Below, piece by piece: positions 40,273 to 49,430 of a stretch of 64,000 nucleotides of DNA. The stretch comes from Streptomyces xanthophaeus (GTDB lineage Bacteria; Actinomycetota; Actinomycetes; Streptomycetales; Streptomycetaceae), in the NCBI RefSeq assembly GCF_030440515.1, contig NZ_CP076543.1:6086501-6150500 (forward strand), in the 5' to 3' direction. The notes beneath the pieces were generated by a model. The model made no database searches. It was not told where the DNA came from and saw only the letters and a program-made list of their open reading frames with translations. Positions within the stretch are counted from its first letter, which is position 1, and the number at the start of each line of letters is the position of its first letter. The position numbers and the translations under genes are program-made.

Positions 40273-41364
40273 ATGATCGAAACGCCGCGCCTGGTGGACC
40301 AGTACTGCCACGGAGTACTCCGTACGGAGCTGGGCCTGGGCACCTTCGAAGCCCAGCTGATGCGCTCGGCCGGCCCGCCCGCCGCGGGCACCACCTTCTT
40401 CGACACGCAGACCGGCTTCGCGGTGCGCCGCTGGTGCCCGCCGCTGCTGGGGCTGGAGCCGCACGCCACCCCCGCCCGCTATCTGGCGCGGCGGCGCGAG
40501 CTGGGCGCGGCCGAGACCGCGCGGCGGCTGCTGAGGGGATCCGGCGTCGCCGCCTACCTGGTCGACACCGGGGTGCCCGGGGATCTCACCGGGCCCAAGG
40601 AACTGGCGCTCGCCGGGGACGCCGAGGCCTTCGAGTCGGTCCGGCTGGAGTTACTGGCCGAGCAGGTCGCCGACACCTCCGGGACGGTGGGCGCCTTCCT
40701 CGCCAATCTGTCCGAGGCCGTCCACCACGCCGCCACCGGGGCCGCGGCCTTCACCTGTGCCACGGCCTTCACCCGCGCGGACATTCCGGCCGTGGCACCC
40801 GAGCCGCCCGGTCCCGGCGCGGTGCGCGGGGCGGCCGGGCGCTGGCTGGCCCGGCGGCCGCGGGGCGGAGCCGTAGGGGACCCCGTACTCCTGGCCCACC
40901 TGCTGTGGAGCGCGGTGGCGTCGGGGCTGCCGCTCCAGCTGCACACGGGCGAGGCCGATCCGGCCGCGCTGACCGGGTTCGTACGCGCCACCGCCGGCCT
41001 CGGGACACGACTGGTACTGCTCGGCGGATATCCCCACCACCGCCGCACCGCGCAGCTCGCGGCGGCCTTCCCGCACGTCTACGCCGATACGGGCGCGGCC
41101 CTCGGGCAGACCGGGGCGCGGGCCGCGGTGGTCCTGGCGGAGCTGCTGGAGATCGCGCCGTTCGGAAAGGTGCTGTTCTCCAGCGGCGGGCGGCAGCTGC
41201 CCGAACTGCACGCGGTGGGCGCCCTGGTGTTCCGTGAGGCGCTGGGCCGGGTGCTGGGCGGCTGGGCGGCCGAGGGTTCCTGGTCCTGGCGGGACGCGGA
41301 ACGGGTGGCCGCCCTGGTCGCGGCGGGCAACGCCCGCCGCGTCTACCGCCTGGACCGGGGGTAG
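40273..41364 (+). CDS. Amidohydrolase/FluG-like TIM-barrel protein containing a TTA codon
   Basis: 363 residues from ATG 40273 (MIETPRLVDQYCHGVL), with a GTG at 40234 as an alternative. The pattern VDQYCHG at the start (metal-type His), LQLHTGEADP in the middle, RLVLLGGYPHHRRTAQLAAAFPHVYADTG and GKVLFSSGGRQLPELHAVGALVFREAL near the end fits the amidohydrolase_2 / FluG N-domain group (uronate-isomerase-like barrel). Substrate unknown. It contains a leucine TTA codon at 40651-40653, very rare in Streptomyces and read only by the bldA tRNA, so translation may be limited to late growth. Confidence 0.8.
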   Translation: MIETPRLVDQYCHGVLRTELGLGTFEAQLMRSAGPPAAGTTFFDTQTGFAVRRWCPPLLGLEPHATPARYLARRRELGAAETARRLLRGSGVAAYLVDTGVPGDLTGPKELALAGDAEAFESVRLELLAEQVADTSGTVGAFLANLSEAVHHAATGAAAFTCATAFTRADIPAVAPEPPGPGAVRGAAGRWLARRPRGGAVGDPVLLAHLLWSAVASGLPLQLHTGEADPAALTGFVRATAGLGTRLVLLGGYPHHRRTAQLAAAFPHVYADTGAALGQTGARAAVVLAELLEIAPFGKVLFSSGGRQLPELHAVGALVFREALGRVLGGWAAEGSWSWRDAERVAALVAAGNARRVYRLDRG

Positions 41365-41381
41365 GGGCCGGGCATCGGCGA

Positions 41382-42341
41382 CTAGGCGGCGGAGAGCTGC
41401 GGGTCGGCCTGGGCGGGGATCTCCGCCTGCTCGACCGGCTGCTCGCGCAGACTCAGGGCGATCCGGACCACGGCGATCCACACCAGGCAGGAGCCGAGCA
41501 TGTGGGCGGCGACCAGGGCCTCGGGGACGTGGGTCGCGTACTGCACGTAGCCGATCGCGCCCTGGGCGAGCAGCACGACCAGCAGGTCGCGGGCGCGGGC
41601 CCGGGTGTCGGCGGGAGCGTCCACGACGCGCAGGACCAGCCACATCGCGATACCGAGCGCGCACACCAGCCAGGCGGAGACGGCGTGCACGTGGGCGGTG
41701 GTGTCCCAGTCGAAGGGCATCCGCTTGATCTCGCTGCTGTCGCCGGCGTGCGGACCGGAGCCGGTCACGACGGTGCCCGCCGCGATCAGGACGAGGGTGG
41801 TCGCGAGCAGCGCCCACGACAGCTTGCGCACCGGGCCGGGCACGCGCGGCCGGGGCGCGCCGTCACCTTCGCGGGTGCGCTGCCAGGTGACCGTCGTCAC
41901 GGTGATCAGCGCGGTGGCGAGGAGGAAGTGCCCGGCCACGCTGTACGGGTTGAGCCCGGTCAGGACGGTGATGCCGCCGAGCACGGCGTTCGCCAGCACG
42001 ATCGCGAACTGGACCCAGCCGAGCTTCGTCAGGGAGTGCCGCCAGGGCTTTGCCGAGCGGGAGGCGATGATTCCCCAGCCGACGGCCGCGCTGAGCACGT
42101 AGGTCAGCATGCGGTTGCCGAATTCGATGGCGCCGTGGAAGCCCTGCTCCTGCGTCACGATCAGGCTGTCGTCGGTGCACTTGGGCCAGGTGTCGCAGCC
42201 GAGGCCGGATCCGGTCAGCCGTACCGCGCCGCCGGTGACGACGATGACCACGCTCATGACGAGCGCGGCGAGTGCGGCCCGCTGGACGGTCCGGGGTGAC
42301 GGGGTCCAGCGGCTGGCGATGTGGGCGAGGGGGTTCAACAC
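41382..42341 (-). CDS. ctaA: Haem A synthase (COX15/CtaA family)
   Basis: 319-residue membrane enzyme converting haem O to haem A. Eight helices; conserved haem-ligand His residues in GFHGAIEFGNRML, VAGHFLLATALI, TAHVHAVSAW and VAAHMLGSCL; the RLTGSGLGCDTWPKC Cys-bearing loop is typical of the Gram-positive type. Start set at GTG 42341, with TACGAT seven bases upstream, the spacing of a leaderless transcript; a TTG 10 codons upstream (42371) is the alternative. Pairs functionally with ctaB. Confidence 0.92.
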   Translation of the reverse strand: MLNPLAHIASRWTPSPRTVQRAALAALVMSVVIVVTGGAVRLTGSGLGCDTWPKCTDDSLIVTQEQGFHGAIEFGNRMLTYVLSAAVGWGIIASRSAKPWRHSLTKLGWVQFAIVLANAVLGGITVLTGLNPYSVAGHFLLATALITVTTVTWQRTREGDGAPRPRVPGPVRKLSWALLATTLVLIAAGTVVTGSGPHAGDSSEIKRMPFDWDTTAHVHAVSAWLVCALGIAMWLVLRVVDAPADTRARARDLLVVLLAQGAIGYVQYATHVPEALVAAHMLGSCLVWIAVVRIALSLREQPVEQAEIPAQADPQLSAA

Positions 42342-42375
42342 GCCCCATATCGTAGGCGACCCCTTGTGCAAAGTT

Positions 42376-43509
42376 TCACGAGGGGGTGGCCAGGGGCGTG
42401 TCCGGGCCGATGACCAGCCGGTACCTCGCCTCCGCGGGGTCGCCCTCCTCCTGCCACCACAGCAGGATGCGCCAATGGGTGCCGTCGCCCGGGTAGTCCG
42501 CCGAGCCGGCGAACCCGCGTACTAATTCCCCCGCTACATCCTCGGCCGTCCGATTCCTTACTTCTGTGGTGCTGTGCCAGGGATGTTCGAGTACGTTCCA
42601 CAGGCCGTCAGGCCCGCGCACCTCGAAGCGCCACACCGCGAGCCAGGGGGTGACCTCCAGCATCGTGCGCACCTGCTCGGCGTCGAGCCCCAGCCCGGCC
42701 GCGATCCGCGGCTCCGCCACCCCCTGGATACGGGCGGCCACCACGGCCCGGGGCAGCAGCCGTTCGGGCAGCATCCCCTGCGTGCGCAGGCTGACCAGCG
42801 AGCCGAAGGTCAGGAAGCGCAGCCGCAGTTCCAGCTGGCGGCCGATGTGGTCGAGGGCCTCCTCGGCCTCCCCGGACTCCTCCGCGGCCGGGTCCGCGAG
42901 CAGCAGCCGGCGGAAGTCGGACTCGGCTGCCACGGCCCAGGCCACGGCCTCCTCGGCGAACCCCAGCTCGGCGAGGCGGTCCCCGAGGAACACCTTGGCC
43001 TGGGCCAGGCCCCGCCGGTTGACCGGATCCCGCTGGTCCAGCCCCGCCCACACCTCCACCGCGGTCCGGGTCAGATCGCGGGCGCGCTCACCGGCCGCCC
43101 GCTCCATGGCGCTCGGCCCCTCGCCGGCGGCCGGGCCCAGCGGGTGCTTCGGCAGCCGGGCCCCGTCGCTGAGCGGCCAGGACAGCCAGACCCCGTGGTT
43201 GATCAGCCCGCGCGCGTACCAGCGGGCGAACTCGGGGGAGTGCCCGGCCGCGCGCTCGGAGCTGCGCAGCCCCTCCTCGATCGTGGCGAGGGCGCCCGCC
43301 CGGTCCCCCGCGGCGAACCGTGCGGCGGCCCGGTCGGCGAGGCGCAGCCCGAGCAGCGCGGTGCACCGAGGGTCGTCCGTGAACGGGCGCAGGGCGCCGA
43401 TCAGCTCGTCGAGGAGCCGCTCGCGCTCCCCGGGCTCCGTGTGCTCCGCCCCCGACCGCACCCGTGCCCATTGATCGTCCAGCCGTAGAACGGCGTCCCG
43501 CTGCACCAT
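42376..43509 (-). CDS. Uncharacterised helical protein with a TTA codon
   Basis: 377 residues, not recognised. The first 250 residues look like tetratricopeptide-type helical pairs (LLGLRLADRAAARFAAGDRAGALATIEEGLRSSERAAG; NRRGLAQAKVFLGDRLAELGFAEEAVAWAVAAESDFRRLL). Then comes a possible HTH-like stretch (IQGVAEPRIAAGLGLDAEQVRTMLE) and a C-terminal strand-rich part with many Trp residues (WRILLWWQEEG). A TTA codon (minus strand, 42525-42523) makes it a candidate bldA-dependent gene. ATG 43509 follows GGGGGGCGGA. Neighbours are ctaA downstream and an ABC exporter upstream in the same direction. Confidence 0.7.
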   Translation of the reverse strand: MVQRDAVLRLDDQWARVRSGAEHTEPGERERLLDELIGALRPFTDDPRCTALLGLRLADRAAARFAAGDRAGALATIEEGLRSSERAAGHSPEFARWYARGLINHGVWLSWPLSDGARLPKHPLGPAAGEGPSAMERAAGERARDLTRTAVEVWAGLDQRDPVNRRGLAQAKVFLGDRLAELGFAEEAVAWAVAAESDFRRLLLADPAAEESGEAEEALDHIGRQLELRLRFLTFGSLVSLRTQGMLPERLLPRAVVAARIQGVAEPRIAAGLGLDAEQVRTMLEVTPWLAVWRFEVRGPDGLWNVLEHPWHSTTEVRNRTAEDVAGELVRGFAGSADYPGDGTHWRILLWWQEEGDPAEARYRLVIGPDTPLATPS

Positions 43510-43576
43510 GTCCGCCCCCCGGCTTCATGTGTGAGGGGCCCATCCTCGCGGCATCGCCGCCGCGAGGGGAGGGATT

Positions 43577-44359
43577 TCATTCCCAGCGGAAGAGCCGCGC
43601 GGCGGCGCCCAGACCGAGTACGGACCAGCCCGCCAGTACGGCCGCGTCGCCCCAGGGGAGCGAAGCGCCGTGCTGGAGCACCTCCCGCAGCCCGTCGGAC
43701 AGGGCCGCGATGGGCAGCAGCCCCAGGACGGACTGCGCGGCCTCCGGGAACTTCTCCAGCGGCACGATCACCCCGCCGCCGACCAGCAGCAGCAGGAAGA
43801 CCAGGTTGGCGGCGGCCAGGGTCATCTCGGCCTTGAGGGTGCCCGCCATCAGCAGCCCGAGGCCGGAGAAGGCGGCCGTGCCCAGCAGGATCAGCGCGGC
43901 CACCGACAGCGGGTCGCCCTGCGGGGACCACCCCAGCGCGAGGGCGATCACCGTCAGCAGGGCGATCTGCAGTACCTCGGTGACCAGCACCGACAGGGTC
44001 TTGGCGGCCATCAGGGCCCAGCGCGGCAGCGGGGAGGCCCCGAGCCGCTTGAGGACCCCGTAGCGGCGGTCGAAGCCGGTGGCGATGGCCTGGCCGGTGA
44101 AGGCGGTGGACATCACGGCGAGCGCCAGGATCCCGGGCGCGAGGAAGTCGACGGATTTCTCGCCGCCGCCCTCTTGGATGGGCACGGTGACGATGTCGAC
44201 AGCCGAGAAGAGGGTCAGCAGCAGCGCCGGGATGATCACGGTCAGCAGCAGCTGTTCCCCGTTGCGCAGCAGCATCCGGGTCTCCAGCGCCGTCTGCGCG
44301 AGGATCATGCGGGACACGGGCGCGGCCCCCGGGCTGGGGGTGAACGTACCGGCGCTCAT
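43577..44359 (-). CDS. ABC-2 type transporter permease
   Basis: 260-residue membrane component of an exporter. About six helices, with FLAPGILALAVMSTAFTGQAIATGFDRRYGVLKRLGASPL, the region conserved in DrrB/ABC-2 permeases. ATG 44359 overlaps the stop of the ATPase gene (ATGA), giving coupled 1:1 synthesis. Substrate unknown; the pair lies next to the suf operon in the opposite direction, as in other Streptomyces. Confidence 0.9.
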   Translation of the reverse strand: MSAGTFTPSPGAAPVSRMILAQTALETRMLLRNGEQLLLTVIIPALLLTLFSAVDIVTVPIQEGGGEKSVDFLAPGILALAVMSTAFTGQAIATGFDRRYGVLKRLGASPLPRWALMAAKTLSVLVTEVLQIALLTVIALALGWSPQGDPLSVAALILLGTAAFSGLGLLMAGTLKAEMTLAAANLVFLLLLVGGGVIVPLEKFPEAAQSVLGLLPIAALSDGLREVLQHGASLPWGDAAVLAGWSVLGLGAAARLFRWE

Positions 44360-45282
44360 GCGCGCAGCTCCTTGCCTGTCAGTTCGAGGAAGACGTCCTC
44401 GAGGGTGTGCCGCTCCACCGTGAGGCTGCTCGGCATCACGCCGTGCTGCGCGCACCAGGAGGCGACGGTGGCCAGCAGCTGCGGGTGGACGTCGCCGGTG
44501 ACCCGGTAGACGCCCGGGGCGAGCTCGGCGGCCTCGGTGCCGTCGGGCAGCGCCTTCAGGAGCGAGGCGAGGTCGAGGGAGGGGCGGCCGGTGAAGCGCA
44601 GGGTGTTCTCGGCGCCGCCGCGGCACAGCTGCTCGGGGCTGCCGTGGACGATGACCTTGCCCGCGTCCACGATGGCGACCTCGTCGGCGAGCTGCTCGGC
44701 CTCGTCCATGTGGTGGGTGGTGAGGACGACGGTGACCCCGTCGGTGCGCAGCTCCCGTACGAGGTCCCAGGTCGCGCGGCGGGCCTGCGGGTCCAGGCCG
44801 GCGGTGGGCTCGTCGAGGAAGACCAGCTCGGGGCGGCCCACCACGGCCATGGCCAGGGCCAGGCGCTGCTGCTGGCCGCCGGAGAGCCGGCGGTAGGGGG
44901 TGCGGCCGCAGCCGCCGAGTCCGAGGCGTTCCACCAGGGTGCCGACGTCGAGCGGGTCGGCGTAGAGCTTGGCCATGTGGCGGAGCATCTCGACGGCGCG
45001 GGCTCCGGAGTAGACACCGCCGGACTGCAGCATCACGCCGATCCGCGGGCGCAGGGCCCCGGCCTGGGCGACCGGGTCGAGGCCGAGGACGCGGACGGTG
45101 CCGGCGTCGGGGCGGTGGTAGCCCTCGCAGGCCTCCACCGTGGTCGTCTTGCCCGCGCCGTTGGGACCGAGGACCGCGGTGACGGAGCCGCTCCGGACGG
45201 TGAGGTCCAGGCCGTCCACCGCGGTCTTGGTGCCGTACCGCTTCACCAGTCCGCGGATCTCCACGGCGGGGTCGTTGCTCAT
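44356..45282 (-). CDS. ABC transporter ATP-binding protein (DrrA-like)
   Basis: 308-residue ATPase. Walker A LGPNGAGKTTTVE, signature RLSGGQQQRLALAMAVVG, Walker B ELVFLDEPTAGLDP and the switch His in VLTTHHMDEAE are intact. A C-terminal domain of about 90 residues (LDLASLLKALPDG...HTLEDVFLELTGKELRA) is typical of drug/polysaccharide exporters. TAGACT lies 8 bases before the ATG with no RBS, so the transcript may be near-leaderless. Confidence 0.92.
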   Translation of the reverse strand: MSNDPAVEIRGLVKRYGTKTAVDGLDLTVRSGSVTAVLGPNGAGKTTTVEACEGYHRPDAGTVRVLGLDPVAQAGALRPRIGVMLQSGGVYSGARAVEMLRHMAKLYADPLDVGTLVERLGLGGCGRTPYRRLSGGQQQRLALAMAVVGRPELVFLDEPTAGLDPQARRATWDLVRELRTDGVTVVLTTHHMDEAEQLADEVAIVDAGKVIVHGSPEQLCRGGAENTLRFTGRPSLDLASLLKALPDGTEAAELAPGVYRVTGDVHPQLLATVASWCAQHGVMPSSLTVERHTLEDVFLELTGKELRA

Positions 45283-45672
45283 GGGGGGTGAGTCTACGGA
45301 GCCGGGGGAGGGGCCGTGGGGCCCGGGGTCGGGGCCTCTTCTTCTCCGGTTCGTCTTCCGTTCGGAGCCGTGGAATCGGACGACGCGTCGCTAATACCGT
45401 TCTTTTCAGCCGGTCGGTCCTGGAAGAGTCGGCATGTTTCCGTGATCTTTTCCGGAAGTCGATCTTTTCGGCGCCGGAGAACCGCCGCGGGTGCAGATGC
45501 GCTGGTGGGGGGCGGTTTTCGGGCTCGCCGAAGGCATCCCGGAAAGTAGCGGAATGTTGCCCTCCGAATAACTCTCCGTCGATAAATAAGGTAACCCTTA
45601 GTGATGGAGGCCACCAGGGGTGGCGTCCATCACGGCTTGTCGCCGCTCGGTTAATTACGCAACAATGGCGTT
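45283..45672. promoter_or_regulatory. 390-base AT-rich divergent region between ABC exporter and sufR
   Basis: No convincing gene. Base composition is clearly lower in GC than the genes around it, especially 45390-45670. On the minus side TAGACT at 45296-45291 is a likely -10 for the ABC operon. On the plus side there are TAAGG-TAAC-CCTTA (45587-45600), which resembles half of an iron-regulator (DmdR/IdeR) box, a 33-base palindrome (45601-45633) and the sufR promoter/operator. The middle part has no feature I can name. Confidence 0.55.
45601..45633 (+). repeat. Palindrome upstream of sufR
   Basis: GTGATGGA-G-GCCACC and GGTGGC-G-TCCATCAC pair almost perfectly across 33 bases with a 4-5 base loop and one G-G mismatch. 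It lies just upstream of the probable -35 (TTGTCG, 45637-45642), so it may be a binding site or the terminator of a leader transcript. Confidence 0.6.
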
Positions 45673-45673
45673 G
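45637..45673 (+). promoter_or_regulatory. sufR promoter with CAAC-N6-GTTG operator
   Basis: CAAC-AATGGC-GTTG (45660-45673) exactly matches the inverted repeat CAAC-N6-GTTG defined for cyanobacterial SufR. It ends on the first base of the sufR GTG start codon. A possible promoter is TTGTCG (45637-45642), 18-base spacer, AACAAT (45661-45666), which would place the transcript start at the GTG, that is leaderless, with the operator covering -10 to +1. Confidence 0.75.
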
Positions 45674-46434
45674 TGAAATACGGCGAACGGCAGATCGACA
45701 CCCTCCAGGGGGAGCTCGGCACCGGGGAGCGGTCAACCCGCAACCGGGTGGCGCGCTCGATCCTGGACCACGGTCCGTCCACCGTCGCCGACCTCGCCCA
45801 GCGTCTCGGCCTCACCCAGGCCGCCGTCCGCCGCCACCTCGACACGCTCGTCACCGACGACGTGGTCGAACCCCGTGAGCAGCGTGTGTACGGCGCACGC
45901 ACCCGGGGTCGGCCCGCCAAGGTCTTCGCGCTCACCGACTGCGGCCGCGACGCCTTCGACCAGTCCTACGACACGCTCGCCGCGGACGCCCTGCGCTGGA
46001 TCGCGCAGTCGGCCGGCGGCGGCGAGCAGGGCGAGGTGGCCGTCGCCGCCTTCGCCAGGTCGCGGATGGAATCGCAGGCGCAGGCGTACAAGGAGGCCGT
46101 CGAGGCCGCCGCCCCGCAGGAGCGCACGGAGGCCCTTGCCAAGGCGTTGACCACGGACGGGTACGCTGCTACGGCGAAGAGCGCTCCCGGTCCGCACAGC
46201 GGTGAACAGCTCTGCCAGCACCACTGCCCGGTCGCGCACGTCGCCGAGCAGTTCCCGCAGCTCTGCGAGGCGGAGACCGAGGTCTTCTCCCGCCTGCTGG
46301 GGACCCATGTGCAGCGCCTCGCCACGATCGCCCATGGCGACGGGGTGTGCACGACGTTCATTCCGCGTGGCGCGAGCACCACACAGACCGACACATCAGT
46401 ATCTGCAAGTACGGCCGGGAGGAACCCCGCATGA
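45673..46434 (+). CDS. sufR: SufR-type iron-sulfur cluster-binding transcriptional repressor
   Basis: 253 residues. N-terminal winged HTH of the DeoR/ArsR-like SufR group ([35 protein letters not shown], then a [14 protein letters not shown] wing). The C-terminal half has the Cys set expected for [4Fe-4S] binding: [23 protein letters not shown] plus [10 protein letters not shown]. SufR represses the suf operon when its cluster is intact and releases it under iron or oxidative stress. GTG start lies inside its own operator. Its stop overlaps the sufB ATG, so it heads the operon. Confidence 0.94.
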   Translation: MKYGERQIDTLQGELGTGERSTRNRVARSILDHGPSTVADLAQRLGLTQAAVRRHLDTLVTDDVVEPREQRVYGARTRGRPAKVFALTDCGRDAFDQSYDTLAADALRWIAQSAGGGEQGEVAVAAFARSRMESQAQAYKEAVEAAAPQERTEALAKALTTDGYAATAKSAPGPHSGEQLCQHHCPVAHVAEQFPQLCEAETEVFSRLLGTHVQRLATIAHGDGVCTTFIPRGASTTQTDTSVSASTAGRNPA

Positions 46435-47846
46435 CCACGGAGATCGCTCACCCTGAGCTCGATGGCCTGGGCACTTACGAATACGGCTGGGCCGACTCCG
46501 ACGCGGCCGGTGCCGCTGCCAAGCGGGGTCTGTCCGAAGAGGTCGTCCGCGACATCTCGGCGAAGAAGTCCGAGCCGGAATGGATGCTCAAGCTCCGCCT
46601 CAAGGGCCTGAAGCTGTTCGACAAGAAGCCCATGCCGAACTGGGGTTCCGACCTCTCGGGCATCGACTTCGACAACATCAAGTACTTCGTGCGTTCCACC
46701 GAGAAGCAGGCCGCTTCGTGGGAGGACCTGCCCGAGGACATCAAGAACACGTACGACAAGCTCGGCATCCCGGAGGCGGAGAAGCAGCGCCTCGTCGCCG
46801 GTGTCGCGGCCCAGTACGAGTCCGAGGTCGTCTACCACCAGATCCGTGAGGACCTGGAGGAGCAGGGCGTCATCTTCCTCGACACGGACACCGCGCTCAA
46901 GGAGCACCCGGAGCTCTTCCAGGAGTACTTCGGCACGGTCATCCCGGTCGGCGACAACAAGTTCGCGTCGCTGAACACCGCGGTGTGGTCCGGCGGCTCC
47001 TTCATCTACGTCCCCAAGGGCGTGAAGGTCGACATCCCGCTCCAGGCCTACTTCCGTATCAACACGGAGAACATGGGCCAGTTCGAGCGGACGCTGATCA
47101 TCGTCGACGAGGACGCCTACGTCCACTACGTCGAGGGCTGCACCGCCCCGATCTACTCCTCGGACTCGCTGCACAGCGCCGTGGTCGAGATCATCGTCAA
47201 GAAGGGCGGCCGCTGCCGCTACACGACGATCCAGAACTGGTCGAACAACGTCTACAACCTGGTCACCAAGCGCGCCGTGGCGTACGAGGGCGCGACCATG
47301 GAGTGGATCGACGGCAACATCGGTTCCAAGGTCACGATGAAGTACCCGGCCGTCTACCTGATGGGCGAGCACGCCAAGGGCGAGACCCTGTCCATCGCCT
47401 TCGCGGGCGAGGGCCAGCACCAGGACGCCGGCTCCAAGATGGTCCACATGGCGCCGAACACCTCCTCGAACATCGTCTCCAAGTCGGTGGCACGAGGCGG
47501 CGGCCGCACCTCCTACCGCGGCCTGGTCGAGATCGGCGAGGGCGCCCACGGCTCGAAGTCCAACGTGCTGTGCGACGCGCTCCTGGTCGACACCATCTCC
47601 CGCTCGGACACGTACCCCTACGTGGACGTCCGAGAGGACGACGTCTCCATGGGCCACGAGGCCACGGTCTCCAAGGTCTCCGACGACCAGCTCTTCTACC
47701 TGATGAGCCGCGGTATGACGGAGTTCGAGGCGATGGCCATGATCGTGCGCGGCTTCGTCGAGCCCATCGCGCGCGAGCTGCCCATGGAGTACGCCCTGGA
47801 GCTGAACCGGCTGATCGAGCTGCAGATGGAGGGATCGGTCGGCTGA
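46431..47846 (+). CDS. sufB: Fe-S cluster assembly scaffold protein SufB
   Basis: 471-residue core scaffold of the SUF system; forms SufBC2D with SufC and SufD. The start [38 protein letters not shown], the beta-helix core, [19 protein letters not shown] and the C-terminal [42 protein letters not shown] are diagnostic. Cys residues in [17 protein letters not shown] and GGRCRYTT correspond to cluster-assembly positions. ATG 46431 follows GGGAGGAA and overlaps sufR. Confidence 0.96.
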   Translation: MTTEIAHPELDGLGTYEYGWADSDAAGAAAKRGLSEEVVRDISAKKSEPEWMLKLRLKGLKLFDKKPMPNWGSDLSGIDFDNIKYFVRSTEKQAASWEDLPEDIKNTYDKLGIPEAEKQRLVAGVAAQYESEVVYHQIREDLEEQGVIFLDTDTALKEHPELFQEYFGTVIPVGDNKFASLNTAVWSGGSFIYVPKGVKVDIPLQAYFRINTENMGQFERTLIIVDEDAYVHYVEGCTAPIYSSDSLHSAVVEIIVKKGGRCRYTTIQNWSNNVYNLVTKRAVAYEGATMEWIDGNIGSKVTMKYPAVYLMGEHAKGETLSIAFAGEGQHQDAGSKMVHMAPNTSSNIVSKSVARGGGRTSYRGLVEIGEGAHGSKSNVLCDALLVDTISRSDTYPYVDVREDDVSMGHEATVSKVSDDQLFYLMSRGMTEFEAMAMIVRGFVEPIARELPMEYALELNRLIELQMEGSVG

Positions 47847-47927
47847 CCGCCGGCCGCGCGGCATCCCCTGCCGCACATCCTTTGACGTAGGCAGTGTTCT
47901 TTAAAGAGAGTGAGCAAGACGACAGCC

Positions 47928-49106
47928 ATGGCTGAGGCTCAGAACATTCCGGCGGGTTCGACCACCGCCGGCGCGATCGCGGTGGCCGCCGAGTCCACCG
48001 TCGCCACCCGGATGAGTGCGCCCCCGTCCTTCGACGTGGCGGACTTCCCGGTTCCGAACGGCCGCGAGGAGGAGTGGCGCTTCACGCCGCTCGCCCGCCT
48101 CAAGGGCCTGCACGACGGCACCGCGGTCGCCAACGGCACCATGAAGGCCCAGATCGACGCGCCCGAGGGCGTCAAGGTCGAGTCGGTGGAGCGCGGCGAC
48201 GCGCGCATCGGCAAGGCCGGCACCCCCGTGGACCGGATCGCCGCCCAGGCGTTCTCGTCCTTCGCCAAGGCCACGGTCGTCACCGTGCCCAAGGAGACGG
48301 TGCTGACCGAGCCGGTGCGCGTGACGCTGCACGGCGAGGGCGGCACCACCTTCGGCCACACCGTCTTCGACGTGCAGGCCTTCGCCGAGGCCGTCATCGT
48401 CATCGACCACACCGGTGACGGCGTGCGCGCCGCCAACGTCGACTTCCTGGTCGGCGACGGCGCCAAGCTCACCGTCGTGTCCGTGCAGGACTGGGACGAC
48501 ACCGCCGTCCACTGCTCCCAGCACAACACGCTGGTCGGCCGCGACGCGACCTTCAAGTCGGTCGTGGTCACCTTCGGCGGCGACGTCGTGCGCCTCCACC
48601 CGCGCATCAGCTACGCCGGCCCCGGCGGCGAGGCCGAGCTCTTCGGCCTGTACTTCACGGACGCCGGCCAGCACCAGGAGCACCGCCTCCTGGTCACGCA
48701 CGACGCCCCGCACTGCAAGTCGAACGTGGTCTACAAGGGCGCGCTCCAGGGCCAGGACGCCCACGCGGTCTGGATCGGTGACGTGCTCATCCAGAAGAGC
48801 GCCGAGGGCACCGACACCTACGAGATGAACCGCAACCTCGTCCTCACGGACGGCGCGCGGGTCGACTCGGTGCCGAACCTGGAGATCGAGACCGGCGAGA
48901 TCGTCGGCGCCGGCCACGCCTCCGCGACCGGCCGCTTCGACGACGAGCAGCTCTTCTACCTGCAGGCCCGTGGCATCCCGGCCGACGAGGCCCGCCGCCT
49001 GGTCGTCCGCGGCTTCTTCGCGGAGCTCGTCCAGCAGATCGGTGTCGACGACATCGAGGAGCGTCTGCTCGCCAAGATCGAGACCGAGCTCCAGGGTTCC
49101 GTCTGA
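47928..49106 (+). CDS. sufD: Fe-S cluster assembly protein SufD
   Basis: 392 residues, SufB paralogue and partner in the SufBC2D complex. PNGREEEWRFTPLARL near the N-terminus, the beta-helix core (HCKSNVVYKGALQGQDAHAVWIGDVLIQKSAEGTDTYEMNRNL) and the closing FDDEQLFYLQARGIPADEARRLVVRGFF are typical. Start placed at ATG 47928 (AEAQNIPAG); a GTG at 47910 with little RBS spacing is an alternative. Stop overlaps the next gene by one base. Confidence 0.95.
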   Translation: MAEAQNIPAGSTTAGAIAVAAESTVATRMSAPPSFDVADFPVPNGREEEWRFTPLARLKGLHDGTAVANGTMKAQIDAPEGVKVESVERGDARIGKAGTPVDRIAAQAFSSFAKATVVTVPKETVLTEPVRVTLHGEGGTTFGHTVFDVQAFAEAVIVIDHTGDGVRAANVDFLVGDGAKLTVVSVQDWDDTAVHCSQHNTLVGRDATFKSVVVTFGGDVVRLHPRISYAGPGGEAELFGLYFTDAGQHQEHRLLVTHDAPHCKSNVVYKGALQGQDAHAVWIGDVLIQKSAEGTDTYEMNRNLVLTDGARVDSVPNLEIETGEIVGAGHASATGRFDDEQLFYLQARGIPADEARRLVVRGFFAELVQQIGVDDIEERLLAKIETELQGSV

Positions 49107-49423
49107 TGAATTACGTCAAGGCCTGCGCGCTCAGCGAGCTGGAGGAGAACACCCCGAAGCGGGTGGAACTCGACGGCACGCCGGTGTCCATCGTCTCCAC
49201 CGAGGGGGAGGTGTTCGCGATCAACGACATCTGCTCGCACGCGAACGTCTCGCTCTCGGAGGGCGAGGTCGAAGACTGCATGATCGAGTGCTGGCTGCAC
49301 GGGTCGGCCTTCGACCTGCGCACCGGCAAGCCTTCGGGTCTGCCCGCGACGCGCCCCGTACCCGTATACCCCGTAAAGATCGAAGGGGACGACGTGCTCG
49401 TCTCCCTCACCCAGGAGTCCTGA
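49106..49423 (+). CDS. Rieske-type ferredoxin of the suf operon
   Basis: 105-residue soluble Rieske [2Fe-2S] protein like the ferredoxin components of non-haem iron oxygenases. Ligands are CSHANVSLSEGEV (CxH) and CWLHGSAFDL (CxxH); GKPSGLPATRPVPVYPVKIEGDDV follows as usual. It is cytosolic, with no signal peptide, unlike the Tat Rieske protein at 14.3 kb. Starts on the last base of the sufD stop (TGATG), so it is translationally coupled between sufD and sufC, a placement conserved in actinobacteria; it may deliver electrons for cluster assembly (inference). Confidence 0.93.
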   Translation: MNYVKACALSELEENTPKRVELDGTPVSIVSTEGEVFAINDICSHANVSLSEGEVEDCMIECWLHGSAFDLRTGKPSGLPATRPVPVYPVKIEGDDVLVSLTQES

Positions 49424-49430
49424 GGTATCC

